Below, piece by piece: positions 50,487 to 63,377 of a stretch of 64,000 bases of DNA. Positions within the stretch are counted from its first letter, which is position 1. Every line of letters starts with the position of its first letter. The translations under genes were made by a program, and so were the position numbers. The notes under the pieces were generated by a model that was given only the letters and a program-made list of their open reading frames with translations, searched no databases and was not told the origin of the DNA. This stretch comes from Strongylocentrotus droebachiensis (lineage: Eukaryota; Echinodermata; Echinoidea; Camarodonta; Strongylocentrotidae): positions 186,001 to 250,000 of the forward strand of contig JAVYIG010001590.1 in NCBI GenBank assembly GCA_035222895.1. The letters are read 5' to 3'.

Positions 50487-50563
50487 CATCTGATGAGAAC
50501 CAGAATGGTGTTAACTGACAGCATTCTACATAAATTTAATATCCCTCTGGCTTCCAGCAGATG
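50487..50563. repeat. Small hairpin element, family H copy 4
   Basis: Left arm CATCTGATGAGAACCAGAAT then GGTGTTAACT; right arm TAATATCCCTCTGGCTTCCA then GCAGATG. The arms pair over about 27 bp with several mismatches and match the family arm CTGAGAGCCAGAAGGGTGTT. Confidence 0.8.
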
Positions 50564-53500
50564 ATTTAATCTGAAGTTTATAGTACTATTAACACCAGGC
50601 CCTAGAAGCCCATGCATGCTTAACCAGTAAAAGGTTACACCGTTGATGGTGGAAATTCATGATCTGGCAGTAACACTAAAGGTATTTCTGGAGCAGACCA
50701 ACCCAAACCCAAATCCTAAACTTTACCTAAAACCTATTCAAAACCCTTAAACCTCACACCTTCAACAAAATAAGGCTGAAAGCAAAAGTTCCTAGAGCAT
50801 GCCTGTGTCAAGTCATGTACCCCTGTTAGAGCACCTCAGAGAGGGAGATGGTGGGTTGATCTACTGGAGATTGCGAAGAATAGTGCACGCTTTGAGCTAT
50901 CTTCATATCTCTCAATCCAACATGTCATGGACACTGATATATATGAACAAGTAAAACAAGAATTGAGTTTAACCTCTCAGAAAATCAAATAAATGTGGAG
51001 ATAACTGCTGTTATTTTTATCTTCATGCATTTGATTAACCGTCTCAGCAAACAAAGAAATACAAAGCAGGCAAATTTGAACAACCCTCAGACAAATGGCA
51101 GTTATTTTAGAGATAAAAAAACTCTGAAACATTTGTTTTTTAAGATAAATGTATCTACATTCTACAATTTGTAATTTGTTAAAGAATATTCAGGGCTACC
51201 TTATTGGGTTCATTGACCCTCCAGTACTTTGCCTAGCCTTAACTTGTAACAGTAATGATAGGTTTCTCTAATCTTTGATATGTAAGGCTTCACTTATTAC
51301 CCAATTTTACCGCATTTTGTAGAGAGGAGTTTATGCAGTGCTGAAGTTTCAAAGAGTTCTACGGGCGAGGAGGTGGGAATTATTGTCAGAGCTTTTCCAC
51401 TCTGTTGGGTAGAAGACGTTAAAGTTTTTCTGCTCCACAATTTAATGGCTGAACAGTGTTGTTGTTTACCTTTCAGTGACAACTTTTCGTATTGAAATGT
51501 AGTGAAGGATTTGAAAATTGTTATGACACTATAGATAAAGTTGTTTTTTTTACCCATTTCATTCAGGGTAAAAATCAGCAAAGTGTTAATAAAACTTCTT
51601 GAAGTCACACGACTGTAAGTTTAAACCCAAATGACCCAAATTGGCAATGTTTCTGCTTAAAGTACTGGATTATATCTACAGTTCATTGACTGTGCATTCT
51701 GTTGAAACATCCTACCGTCAGCATGTCATCAAGGCTTTAGAATAAGGAGGTATCAAGAATGTGAGGATTCTATCATTAGTTCTACTTCTTTAGCTTTCTC
51801 ATAGACCATCTGCTGCCCGCAAGAAGGTCTTTACTGCCTTTGACAATGGCATTACATAGCTCCTTTACAGCCCTTCCTGCAGGCAGCCACTGAAACAGGT
51901 GCATGGCACATAAGATCAACAACATGACACAGGTTGAGCGTGCTAAACCAAATTAACTGTTTAAATAATATAGGAATGATCTACTCATTAACATGAATAA
52001 TGAATGTGCTTCTCCAACCTATACTGGATATGGAGATTACTTCAGATATGCTTCATTATATTGAACTCTCTTTGAACCTACAAAGTTCCAGTTCCAAAGT
52101 AATCTAAGATAAAAAAATGATCTTCATCTGTGGAAAGAAGGCAATTAGTCAGCTGATTTTAAATTTTCATTTATTTTTTAAATATGATTAAACAGGTAAA
52201 ATATTTATTCTGTAATAAACTCACTTTCATATCATGAGCAAACATTCTATAGAGGTTATTCTAAAAGTAGGCCCAATGTTTTCCCCGACCATCATAAAAC
52301 AGAAAATAGAGTTAAAGAAGAAAAACAGTGGGCAAATTTTCTGTTGCTTATTTTTCAAACATTGCCAACTGTTACACAAATTGGCACCAGCTTAAGTGCT
52401 TTGAGCTATTTTGCTTCTTTTATTTGGACTATTAAGTCTAAATTGCCCAAAGTGGTTCGTTGAAAATACAATTTGAGTGTGTGTGATAATTGCTGGTCAA
52501 AGAAGGGGGAGCCACACAGAAAGAATTGACTTTTGCTGGGGTCTATAGTGTTATTGCAAAAGCTGATTGATCGGCAGAGAGAGCAATACAACTTCTCACA
52601 ATTGTTGTGTTGTTGTAACAATTCCAATTCCTTCTGTCCCTTTTGGTGATATTGTGGGTGTTCATTGCTTGAAGATAAAAATGAAATCATGACATTCCTG
52701 CTTATTGCATTTTCAAAATCTTATTTTGTTTTCTTAAGCTGTAACTTATGTCATCTGTAATTAACTGAGGTATTAAAATCAAGAAAGAGAGTATTCCTAT
52801 GTCACAGAGACACTTCAATAATTGTTTAGAAAAGGACTTTGTTTTGTTTTTCTTAGGGTTTCATAATATTTTATTTGTTCTATTTCTCATTTTGATGGAA
52901 TTGTAAATAAAAATTTCGATAAAAAGGAAAGAAAACCAGTCTCAATTTATAATAAAGGTTGATATATCATGTAATTGTAATGTTTGGGATGGCAGCAATA
53001 TCTGCCATTAAAGTATCTTTGCCAAAAGATATAAGCCTACAATTAACCATTCTTTTCCCCTTGTACCTCTACCGAAACATGAATAAAAGAAAAACTGAAT
53101 TGGTATAACATAGCTATTTGTTGCATAATATCAAAAGTATTGAGATATGGGCTGTGAATCCTTATCACTTTATCCTTGGCTTGAGGTATAGCGTCAGGAT
53201 AACAAGCAATTATCATAGCTGATTGCTTCTGTTCGGTGACCTCATTTGGGTCTCTTATTATATTCATTTTGTTAGCAGCCACCTTGTTTTTCTATAGGAT
53301 AAAGAACGATCAAATGATATGAATTAGCTTTCTGCCAGACCGAGGTCTGTATCTGCTTTGTCAATAGATCGCTTGGCCGATCTCTACAATGGAGATGAGA
53401 ATGTTTCCAGAATGTATACTTTTTCATGTTGTAATTGATGTTCCTCTTTTGATATGTCTTCAAAGACTCTTCATTCGGGGTATGTGAAACTATGAGAGAA

Positions 53501-56500
53501 AGCTACAAGGCTCTGACTGAATTATCCAGTTTTTAACAGGGTGAGTCTGTAACAGAATGGAGTTGCATGTTTGGCATACTTTTGTTCCTTTGTTTCCTTT
53601 TGTTATGTGATAGTCTGGCATTGCCGCCTCATTCATCTTCGTATTCTTCGAAAATAAAACCTGATGAGCCAACATACGAGTCACACTTTAATCTGCTACG
53701 ATTTGTAAGATAGTTCTTTTCATCATTTACAACTCGGCATCGGCTGGGCAGTGTTTGTCAGAGAATTTGATGTGGGGATCTTATCAAACACAAGTAAGTA
53801 AAACTCGGCCATGTTTGACTTGGCAGCCATGTCGTTGGTCAGTGTTGGTAGATTGATAATGACATTTGTAAAGTTTGGGAAGAATTAAGTTTGTTTGGCC
53901 ATCGCAGCGCTGGAGTCATAAAAGAGGCAAACATACCACAATGTACGTCAAAGAGGAGTTTCAGAGAAAAAGGTCTTGGTGTTACACTTTGTTGATACTT
54001 TGAAACTATGGTGATGTACAAAGATTGACTACACTGGAATTTTGCTCTGCAGCTATCTGGAATAAAGTAGAAACAAAGCAATAATATGTGTACTAGTCTG
54101 AAGATTATAGTTCATCCTGGCTACCGTCCTTAAAGAAGTAACACAAAGTAAGCGAAGGAATTTCTATTTTCTAATAAACTGTTAGTATCAGTTGACAGAT
54201 AATTTTGATTTTCTTTTTCTTTTCCTTTTTTAAAGCAGTGGCACAGAAAACTTTCATTGGTGGGAATGATTATAACATGTTGTTAAGGTTTCTGCTAACC
54301 TTAAAAATTAATTAGGCAAGCTTTCATCCACTCCTGTTGACTTATATGGAGAGCTTTATAGTACCATACATGTCTTGACTTGTTCTTTTATCATCAACTT
54401 TAAGTAATTATTCCTTTTCTGGAGAAGAAAGATAAGTAGAAAGTAAGGAAGACTTTCATCGGTTAATTCATCAAGTATTAGTTGGTATCAATAGTAAAAG
54501 AGGATTTGACTTTCAGAATACCAACAGAGATTATTCTACAATAGAGATAGATGCCAAATCTTTGTACTATAATTGTTTAATAGGACAATTTAGTTTTCTG
54601 TAAGTAATTGTTCATTTTATTAGGTACTAATTGTCCTTATATAAGATTTTAAGGTGGTGTGCTATTTGCCCTGGTTGCATTTGCTATCATGTCTATACAA
54701 GACATCAACAATGCCAAGAAATTAGAAAAGAAGTGAAGAAGATTCTTTGAGCTAGTGACCTGCGCTATCATGTCTCCACTTGTATCCGACCTGGCCCAGT
54801 AATCCCTTCTCATATAGGAAATCAGAAGAATACAGAGGCTTGAAGCTTGTCCAGCTTTCTCACCTATTCAACCAAAGCCGTTGACTCAGGGGTGAACTTC
54901 AATGGCCAGTAGAACAATCGCTGGTCAAGGAGATCTAAAGAAATGGACAATGGATGAGCAATTGGGGTGTGTAATACCTCTATCCTCCCTGTTGTCCAGG
55001 GATAAAATGGTGACAGGATTTAATAGGACGCTGCACAAAAGGTGTGTTCCTTGAAGGTCTAAGGAAGTTAGGAACACTTTACCATGGCTGAATGAAGTCG
55101 AACATGTTCTCGATCCAGCAGAGACAACTAAAACCCAACCAGCCGAGACATTCCCCTTTGTTCTAGCTCATTTGTCATAGTTGTGGTTGAGTACTTTGTC
55201 ATTGATCACCAGCTGATGAAGAGGAGGGGCTTGGTGACTCGTGTGTTGGACTGACTCACAGATTGTCCAGCTTTACCCACCCTTCAACTACACCACCAGA
55301 AGGACATTGACATTGCGGAGTTACAACTCTTGGTGTGGATCTCTAGAATTTGAGCAAGAACTCTAAATATTCATCGTCTGATTTGAAGAAAAAGGAGAAA
55401 CCGGAACCAGGTCAGGTGCTTTCTTAGAATATCAGAAAAATTGGGAACTTGCAAGACACTTCATTTTGAAGCATTAGGTATGTCAGAAGACTGATGTTTT
55501 TGTCTATGTTGTGGTATATTTTGGATAAAGTTCTCTGAATTAAAAGGAATATTTGGTTCAGTACGATGCATTTTCCTGTTCTTGATTTATCCTTCATGTG
55601 TCACATAGATGCAACGATTATTAACTGTTACAATAGGCACTAATTTAAAAAAAAAAAACTTATGACTCCAGAACCTTGCCTTTCACACCAATACTTATAT
55701 GCTTCATGATCAACTTTTTCTGATCAATTCCACGCCGTTTCTTTCACAATGCAATCACCTGACCAGAACTCAACTTTATCTTTCAGCAGTGATAATCATA
55801 GATTAGCTTTCCCTGCAGTCATGATGATTGCGAGGATACTATTCTATTCTGTAGGGTCCATGATCCAAGGCTTACCTTGATGCCCTGTATATTTCACCTG
55901 CTTTCTACAAATGTACCTCGAGTACTACGCAATTGACCCCATCTGTTTCAACAAACTTAGTATGCATTAGCCCTCCTGCATACCATACCTTATCATTTAC
56001 ATTGGCTGGGAGTGTCTTTGCATCCCCCTTTATACATCACGTACTATATGACTCCAAGTTTGATATGGTCTGGCCTCTAACTCAAAGGACTAATATTTAT
56101 CTCTTGCACGCAGTTAGTTTGACTATTCACCAAACTGCTTTTGATTGTTTGATCGTCCTTGTGTCAGAAGTATAATGTAAAGATTTGCTACCCCCAACCA
56201 AGGAGCTTTAATCATTTGAAGACCCATTTTCCTTTTTTCTTTTCTTTTACATCTTTTTGCTTTTTGTTACACTGGGGCTATTAAAGCGCATGGGGTGCAG
56301 ATTGAATTTCTAGGATCCCTCTGTACATTTTAAATGTTATTGTTCTGTAGTGAAATTTTAGAGGCTCTGGTGCACTGTTTCATGAGGCACTGCTTAGTCT
56401 AAATCTTACATACTGTAGTTTAACCTTTGCTTTGTTATGGATTTTTTTTTTTTAAACCAGCTTTGGGTAGTATTTTGGTTATAGTACTATAAATCTGTAA

Positions 56501-58328
56501 CATTATCAAATCATAAAATGAAATTGTGAAATTGATTTGGGGATGATACATTTAAGAAAATTATTTTGATATTACTGATTATTGCTTTAAAAAGGAAACT
56601 CTTATCTATCAAATTTGTTAGGTTTCAACCTGGACTAAAGTAAGTTCCGCTTTTATGATCTCTGACCATTGTGTTTACAGTTAAGTGAGTGTAGCATCCA
56701 TGGATGCAGCTTCTTGGAACCATGGACTTCATGGAGACATCCATGTTTGTAGTGACCAGTTAGTGACCAGTCAGTAGTGTGGTCAACGTTTGTCTTTAAG
56801 ATTAGCCATGGCTATAATGTGCTGTTGACATAGTGGGCTGTTTATAGCAGGGATTTAGGGGTGGACTGCTAACATCCGATTTGATGATGTGAGATCAATC
56901 AGAATAGCGACAGACCAGCAGCAGGCAGAAGCCCCACGCCTGGTCAAGCAGACCTAGCTCACTGACCGACCCTCTGTAGATGGACACTGGACGTACATGC
57001 GGGAGGAGAACAAAGTGATGACCGACTACTGATTGCTCTTAATGGTATAGTCTCCATGAAAGATGAACGTGTAGAGAATTACAGAGTGATAACTGTCTAG
57101 TCTCTGGATATTTTTAATGCTTCTGTCTATTTGCATGTAGAACAAGGGGAAAATCCTGCCTGCAGTCATATCTGGAACAAAATAAGGGACAGTCAGTCAC
57201 CAGTCTGTATTTTGCAACAAAGACCTTACATCTATGTCATTGGAACGACCCTGATTTAGTGTGCATTGGAATTAATATTCAGAGCTTTTGTAGGAGTCCT
57301 GATATTTGTGATATTGGGTTCTACAGCTTTTCACTTGCTTATTGAGAGTCTGATTTAGTATTGATCTACCAATTACGAGGTAAGTCGATCCAAGGAAAGG
57401 TTTAATTTCTGGTTTATAAGTAATTTAATGTCATGTCTCAAACAGCATGGGGTGTCTTTCTTCTTATGAGACAACTCTTATCTACTGAAGATTGAGAAAG
57501 ACTGCTATGGTTTCGTCCACAGTTTCTCTCTTTCTTCAACTTTTTGTATTTCTTTATAATAAAATTTGATAAAACTACAATGAACTATCCTCCTAGAAGA
57601 AATCTTGTATTTATCTGTCTTCTTATGGTCAGGTACATGTATAGACATTTCATTCTAAGTGTCTATAAGTTTCTTCATTCGCTCCCATTTTTCTTTGATG
57701 TAGTTTAAGAAGATTTATGCATGTTGCACTCTCCATCATTTCACATTTTGCTCTATTTTTACCCCTTGCTCATGAATGTGTTTATAATAAACCAAATGGT
57801 ACTTCCAGATATAAATAACAATACGTGGAAACATGCAAGGTATGCACAATACACTAGAAAGGGAGTCATTAGCCTGAAGCTAATGTCTACGTTGGTCTGC
57901 AATATGTGGATCATGCACATGTTTGACACAGATCTTATGGATTGTTGATACTAGATACCCGTATACCTCCTCTCAAAGTCAATACTTTCTTCCTTTTCTT
58001 TGATTTATAGTCTGCTTTGATTAAAGCCCATGTCCAGGGTTTCTTCAGATCCTCATAACCTATTCGAGTAAACTGAAGATGTTCTAGATTCTAAGCTGCT
58101 GCATTTTCTTTTTCTTTCATTTGACCGGAATAACATCCTAGGCACACCACCAAACCGATCTTAATATACTAGCCCAAACTGACCGATTCTTGGTTATTTG
58201 GGATAATTTCATTTCAGTTGGATGTGTTGTCAGCCAATCTGGTGTCGGTCTGTAAATGAATGAATGAATCCCTGACTGAAATCTATATGTTTTTGTTTCC
58301 TTTGTCTCTGTATTCTCTGACATGTACA
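50564..58328. other. Non-coding DNA, probable intron
   Basis: AT-rich. An AACCC/AACCT-like patch lies at about 50690-50760. A small GTGACCAGT repeat lies near 56752-56772, beside the palindrome GCATCCATGGATGC (56693-56706). A consensus-like donor CGAG|GTAAGT occurs at about 57378-57383. Region 54650-57380 is the least AT-rich part, but all frames hold stops and no protein was recognised. Confidence 0.4.
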
Positions 58329-58334
58329 TTGGAT

Positions 58335-59998
58335 CAGGCCTTAAATTTCGTCATTTTTAGGGCAAGGCCAGTTTGGCCTTGAGTACCTCATATTTTTAAG
58401 GGCACCAAGGCCAAAATATTTTTACAAAAAGGGCATCGAGGCCAAAATATTTTACAAAAAGGGCATCGAGTATGAGGCCAAAAAATTGATTCTATTTTTG
58501 TTAGATGTCATGTGTATTTTATGAAACTTGTGCGGGATCAATTTCCCATGACTTTTAGCACCAGCTTCTTCACAGAATGTATAGAGGTCTACGGTACATA
58601 CAAACAAGGCGGCGAGCCTTAGATTTAGCAGCCAGGAGCAAGGGGCAATTTCTTTTTTAAGTTGCCCTTTGCCACGGGAATTTACCAGAGCAAGGGGCAA
58701 TTTTCCAAAAACAGATAGGCCCCTTATCTAATCATAAGTTCAAAGAGAGTCTACAAATGTTAATTTCATAATGTGAATAGATCGAACGATCAATTTAATA
58801 ACTTTTTAATCTTAACAATATGAACAGGAAAGATTGATTAAGAACATCAAACTTGCACATTAAACAGTATTTTAAAGTAACTAAAAATATTGATGAGCAA
58901 ATGAATATATAAATTGTCAATTTCACAAAAATCGAAAGTCAGAAGGACTTGGCAAGTTTACCGGGCCGGGTATCCCAAATCAAAATCGCACCTCACACAC
59001 AAACCTTCCGCCACTCTCTCGGTAGTAGGAGCAAATTTGAAGAAATTATCTTTTTAACTGTTGTATAGAAAGGTCTAGATAGGCCTAACTAATGAAATAA
59101 GATGTAAAAATGTCCTTATAGACATTCGACAGCTGAAAGTGACACGCTCAGCTCAGTTGCGTAACGTGCATTCACGAAACCAAAATCGTTCCTCGCACAC
59201 ACACTCTCGCCACTTTTGGTGGGAAGCTGTCGGGCTGGAAGTTTGCCAGCGAAACCGATGCACCCTCGGAATTTTACCGGGACTCGAAACGTTCGTCTTG
59301 GGAAGCTGGCGGGGTAGCTTTTTGAAGCGAGGTCGGCTGGTGGCAAAATGAGAGTAACTAGGATCGAGAACATCGTAGGTGTTCTTAACTTATTAATAAG
59401 ATAATTCTAAATTCTATTTGAGATAAAATAATAAACTAGACCTACAAACAAACCTCGACAGATCTCTAATGACTATTTGAATGCTTGTTTATTTCTCCAT
59501 TTGACGATTTGTTTTCTTGATCCTGGCCTTCGATTTGTACGTACGTCAACAGCATGCACCATAATGCATATCATGCGATCGCATGAACGTACGTGCGCTA
59601 GCGCATTGCCTATATAATAACAAAGGGCGCATTTTCACGGCACTTGCGCCTTATTAAAGCACTAAATACAAAGCTAGAAGAGAGCTCGTGGGCGGCAAAT
59701 TGTTCGTGATTCGTGTATTTTTACTGTTCTAATAATTTATGGGCGCATTTTCACGGAAAACACTTGCGCCTTGCCGTCTAGTTTTAGATGATTATGGGCG
59801 CAATTGGTGGTTTTATGTGCGCAAATTTAAAAAAAAAAGGGCACGTCGAGTTGGAAAAAAAGGCACGTCGGCCAGTTTGAAAAAAAAGGGCACGGCCTTT
59901 TTGGCCGTGAATTTATCTTTTTTTGGGAGGGCACCGCGGCCAGTCATAGGGGCATCGACGGCCTAGCCGTCGATGGCCGTCGATTAATTTAAGGCCTG
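58335..59998. mobile_element. Non-autonomous DNA transposon, 13-bp TIR, 6-bp TSD
   Basis: CAGGCCTTAAATT (58335-58347) and AATTTAAGGCCTG (59986-59998) are perfect inverted ends, flanked by TTGGAT on both sides (58329-58334 and 59999-60004). Subterminal sequence on both sides is packed with AAAGGGCA...GGCC words (AAGGGCACCAAGGCC, AAAGGGCATCGAGG on the left; AAAGGGCACGTCGAG, AAGGGCACGGCC on the right), likely transposase-binding-type repeats by analogy with hAT and similar elements. Inside, GGGCGCATTTTCACGG occurs twice (about 59626 and 59740), and two related blocks with CAAAATCG...CACACAC lie near 58981 and 59182. No transposase domain seen. The 6-bp duplication makes the superfamily uncertain. 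Confidence 0.8.
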
Positions 59999-60018
59999 TT
60001 GGATATATCCAGGATATA

Positions 60019-60191
60019 TTTACATCAATAAATCAACGTATCTACCTATTCTACTTTGCTATTGTTGCACCTCAACATTGCATAACCGAAAATTTAAAAC
60101 ACATCGCCAAATTGCTCATACCCCCCCGCCCAAAGGCGCCCTCCGTGACCCCTGCGTCCGAGCGCCGCCAACGTAACCTCTCCCTCTTATC
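60019..60191. repeat. DIRS left inverted terminal repeat
   Basis: From about 60034 to 60191 it is the near-perfect inverse of 63378-63538. Shared parts include the CTATCTACCTATTC-type outer segment and the GC-rich CCAAAGGCGCCCTCCGTGAC segment. The outermost bases differ between the two ends, as is usual in DIRS. Confidence 0.9.
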
Positions 60192-60536
60192 TCTTCGGAT
60201 AAGTTACACTAAAAATCGCTCCCAAAAGTTGAAGAGTTTTTCCTCTTTAGTCACTTTTTGGTTCGCATTTTCGCCTTTTATAATATTCTCTACGATTTCC
60301 TGTTCGTTAGAGAGTAGTTTCACTCCGTGAATTTATTTATTTATCAGTATTCTAGAACGTTTTCTTGCCGACTACTGTTACGTTTCCGCTTTCGCGTTTG
60401 CCTGTCCTCACTCCTCCGAGGCCTCGGGTGCGTGCGGGGGTAGTCGGTGGGGTGTTTTAGTCACTGGTAGTTTGTTTAATTCTTGTTGATAATTGCTCGT
60501 ACCCTTTGTTTAATTTTCTTTCCCGCAGGTTATAAT

Positions 60537-62560
60537 ATGTCTCGCAGTTCTTATTTTCTCTTAGCAGGTTTCACGAAGAAGAAATCAAGTTCTGTCGCGA
60601 GAAAGAAGACGAAGGATTCTATTAATAAGTCTTCGTTAGTTACGCCCCTCGGGAGCGGTGGTGACACCGCAAACCCCGGGGATGCGAACGTCAGTGGACG
60701 TTGATGCGGGCAAGGGAAGCCCAGGAGAATGGTTGAGCAAGGCGATACGTCGCCCCTCAATACGGTTCCCGGAAACCCAGAGGTTCTTACCCTGGGTGGA
60801 ACGGGCCTTAGTTCTGCACCGCCAACAATTGTTCCGTCGGTTCTTTTGTTTGGTCGGTGCACAAATCCATTGACGGGTACGAAGACGAAGGATTCTAGTA
60901 ATAAGTCTTCGTTAGTTACGCCCCTCGGGAGCGGTGGTGACACCGCAAACCCCGGGGATGCGAACGTCAGTGGACGTTGATGCGGGCAAGGGAAGCCCAG
61001 GAGAATGGTTGAGCAAGGCGATACGTCGCCCCTCAATACGGTTCCCGGAAACCCAGAGGTTCTTACCCTGGGTGGAACGGGCCTTAGTTCTGCACCGCCA
61101 ACAATTGTTCCGTCGGTTCTTTTGTTTGGTCGGTGCACAAATCCATCGTCGGATATTCGGGTTGCTGCTGTGGATCCGGACTTGAACCGGTCACCGTTCG
61201 GTTCTTCTGTCCCTTTGTCGGATTTGCCGGTTCCGGATTTCGGTCCGGATACCCGTGCATCCGAGTCGGATCCTGGGGCTTCAACTAACCGCGCCTCTCC
61301 GTTGGTGCGTGTTCCGTTTTCCCGATTCGGTTTGCGGGGAGCTCCTACCGTCGGGCCTTTATCGGATAACCGTCCCGTTTCTTCGGCCTTTTCCGTTACC
61401 GCTACGTCTCGTAAGAGGCGGGGTTCCCGGGACGCGGTGGCCGGTTCTTCCTCGGATTTTGTTTATCCTTCGAAGAATCCGCGGTCTGATTTTATGGCAC
61501 CGTTTGCGGCTCCTCGGGGTCCGCCTTTGGTGGCTACTCTCCCTCCGTCGGTGCCTCCACCCCCGCCGGAATTTTCGGATTGGATGCGGGCTTTTGCTGA
61601 CGCTTTTCGATCTTCGGTGCCCGAGTCGGCTCCTCCGGTTCGTCCTACTTCACTTTCGGATCCGATCGCGGTTGATTTATTTTCGGAGTTTTCCGAAGAT
61701 GCATCGATCTCGCCTGAGCAGTCGCCGGTGCGGGTTTCGAGTTGTCGTTTTCAGCCGGGGTCCTCTCTTTTTTGCTTCTCCGCCTCACGCTTCGTTGGGC
61801 GCTCCGAGAGGCGGGGATCGTCCCTGTTTATCTGGTCAAGATAGGGGGGGCTCGGTTGATCGTTGGGACACTGGTTCCATCGCTCAGTCGTCTGGTTCAG
61901 TTGCGGGGGATGATGCGTCTTCTTCCGTTTGTGTCTCTGGCGCGGATTCGTTAGCCTTGTTTCACAAATATGTGCCCGATTCTTGTGTCGTCCCGGAGTT
62001 ATCGGCGGGGCTTCCTGTCTTCTAAATCGGACTCTTCAGCGTTTCAGGGACTGTTTCTTCCTGTTCTACACAAAGAAGAATTTGTGAATGCCGCGGAAGA
62101 CTTGTCGTCATCGACGGGATTTCTTAAGCGGCAGGTGGACAAGTACGCTTTCGTTCCTCAGGATGCGGATTTGTATTTGTGTCCTAAACGGGTTTCTCCC
62201 AAACTTGTGGCGGTGGCCAGTCGTTTGGGGAAGAAGTTTGGGACTCGTGGTCCTTTTGATAAAAGTGACAATTTTGTTGTTTGATCTTTTCTCACGGTTT
62301 GCGGTGACTTCGCATTCCATCGAGAAGTATCGTCGGGAGGCTGTGCTCACTTATTTGGGCATTCGACCGCATCAAATTCCAGGACTGCTTCCGCAGATTC
62401 CAGTGGCCAGCCCCCGACTTTGTGGAGATAGTTTCACTACTCTACTGCAAGCCGAGATTGATGGTGAGAAGCAGGCTCGAGACCTGTCCGTTGCTTTTCG
62501 CGATGTCCAGGAACCGGTTCCTTCCTCCAGACCTCGTAAGAAAAGTTTTGAAGTTTTCGG
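60537..62560 (+). pseudogene. DIRS gag-like coding region (fossil)
   Basis: Open stretches rich in Pro, Ser, Arg and Phe, including a long frame with SVPPPPPEFSDWMRAFADAF at about 61551-61610, followed by segments with a KYRREAVLTYLGIRPHQIP-like stretch near 62322-62380. This position and composition fit ORF1 of DIRS elements. Assigned from position in the element; no sequence search was possible. Broken. Confidence 0.6.
60605..61146. repeat. 266-bp direct duplication within the DIRS element
   Basis: 60605-60870 and 60881-61146 are near-identical (one difference noticed), 276 bp apart including a 10-bp spacer. High identity indicates a recent duplication in this copy or its recent ancestor. 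Confidence 0.95.
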
Positions 62561-62789
62561 GTTCTTTTCGTAAGAACGTCGGCCAGTCTAAGGGCCGCCC
62601 TCAGGACTGTTTCCCGGCCGAGGAGGAATACCAGGATCGTGGTCGTCCTTCGTCTCGAGTTTCTTCTTACCGTGATTCTTCTATCTTCCCGGACTCCCTT
62701 TCGTGGTGGTGGGAAGTCATTCTCTAGATGATGGCTTCCCCCGAGTGCTTGGGTCTTAGGTCGGCGGGCGGCTCCGGAGATTTCTCCCG

Positions 62790-63176
62790 GCGTGGGAGAA
62801 GATCACCAGCGACGCATTTGTTCTGTCGGTGGTACGAGAAGGGTTCTTCATAGATTTTGTGGAACCTCTTCCGAATGGCGTCCTCCGGAGCTGCTCTCCG
62901 ATCATGTCCCCTCTTTTTCAGAGTCACATTTCCTCCGATTTCGTGTCTCTGTTAGAGAAGGGGGCAATAGAGGAAGTAGACGATCACCCGTGTCTTTGTT
63001 TGTCGCCGGTGTTCGTAATTCCCAAGTGCTCGGGTTCTTTAAGAATGATTCTCAACATGAAGCGGTTTAACCTTCATTTGGGAAAGGTTCATTTCCGAAT
63101 GGATCATCTGGCAACCATCCTTTCTTCATTGAATCCCGCAGAAGGCGGCTTCGTCGTCTATTTCTCATTGAATTGA
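62790..63176 (+). pseudogene. DIRS reverse transcriptase, N-terminal part (fossil)
   Basis: Contains a run starting LLEKGAIEEV, then SPVFVIPKCSGSLRMILNM and a KVHFRMDHLATI-like segment. This is the order and spacing of the first conserved blocks of DIRS/Ngaro-type reverse transcriptases (S-P-x-F-x-VPK-x-G-x-x-R-x-ILN-x-K). The catalytic part of the domain is not seen in the window. Broken fossil. Confidence 0.8.
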
Positions 63177-63224
63177 TAAGTTTGCTTGGTTTTTACCACC
63201 CGGCATTAATCTGTGCTGGTCTTT

Positions 63225-63324
63225 AGCAAAGTAGAATAGGTAGATACGTTGATTTATTGATGTAAATCATGAAAATCAGTATTGATTTTATTATTTACGA
63301 TATAAATCTACGTATCTACCTATT
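63225..63324. repeat. DIRS internal complementary region
   Basis: The first 42 bp are the exact reverse complement of the left terminus (60019-60060). The next 58 bp are the exact reverse complement of the right terminus (63518-63575). Read on the minus strand it therefore spells right end joined to left end, the circle-junction template expected of DIRS elements. Confidence 0.95.
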
Positions 63325-63377
63325 TTCCCTCCCTCCATCCCCAGCGCCTTTACCAAGGTGTATCCTAGGGAACTCGT

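Noticed and set aside
61005-61844. 279-codon Pro/Ser-rich frame as a host gene
   Set aside because: It sits between DIRS inverted repeats, ahead of a DIRS-type reverse-transcriptase segment.
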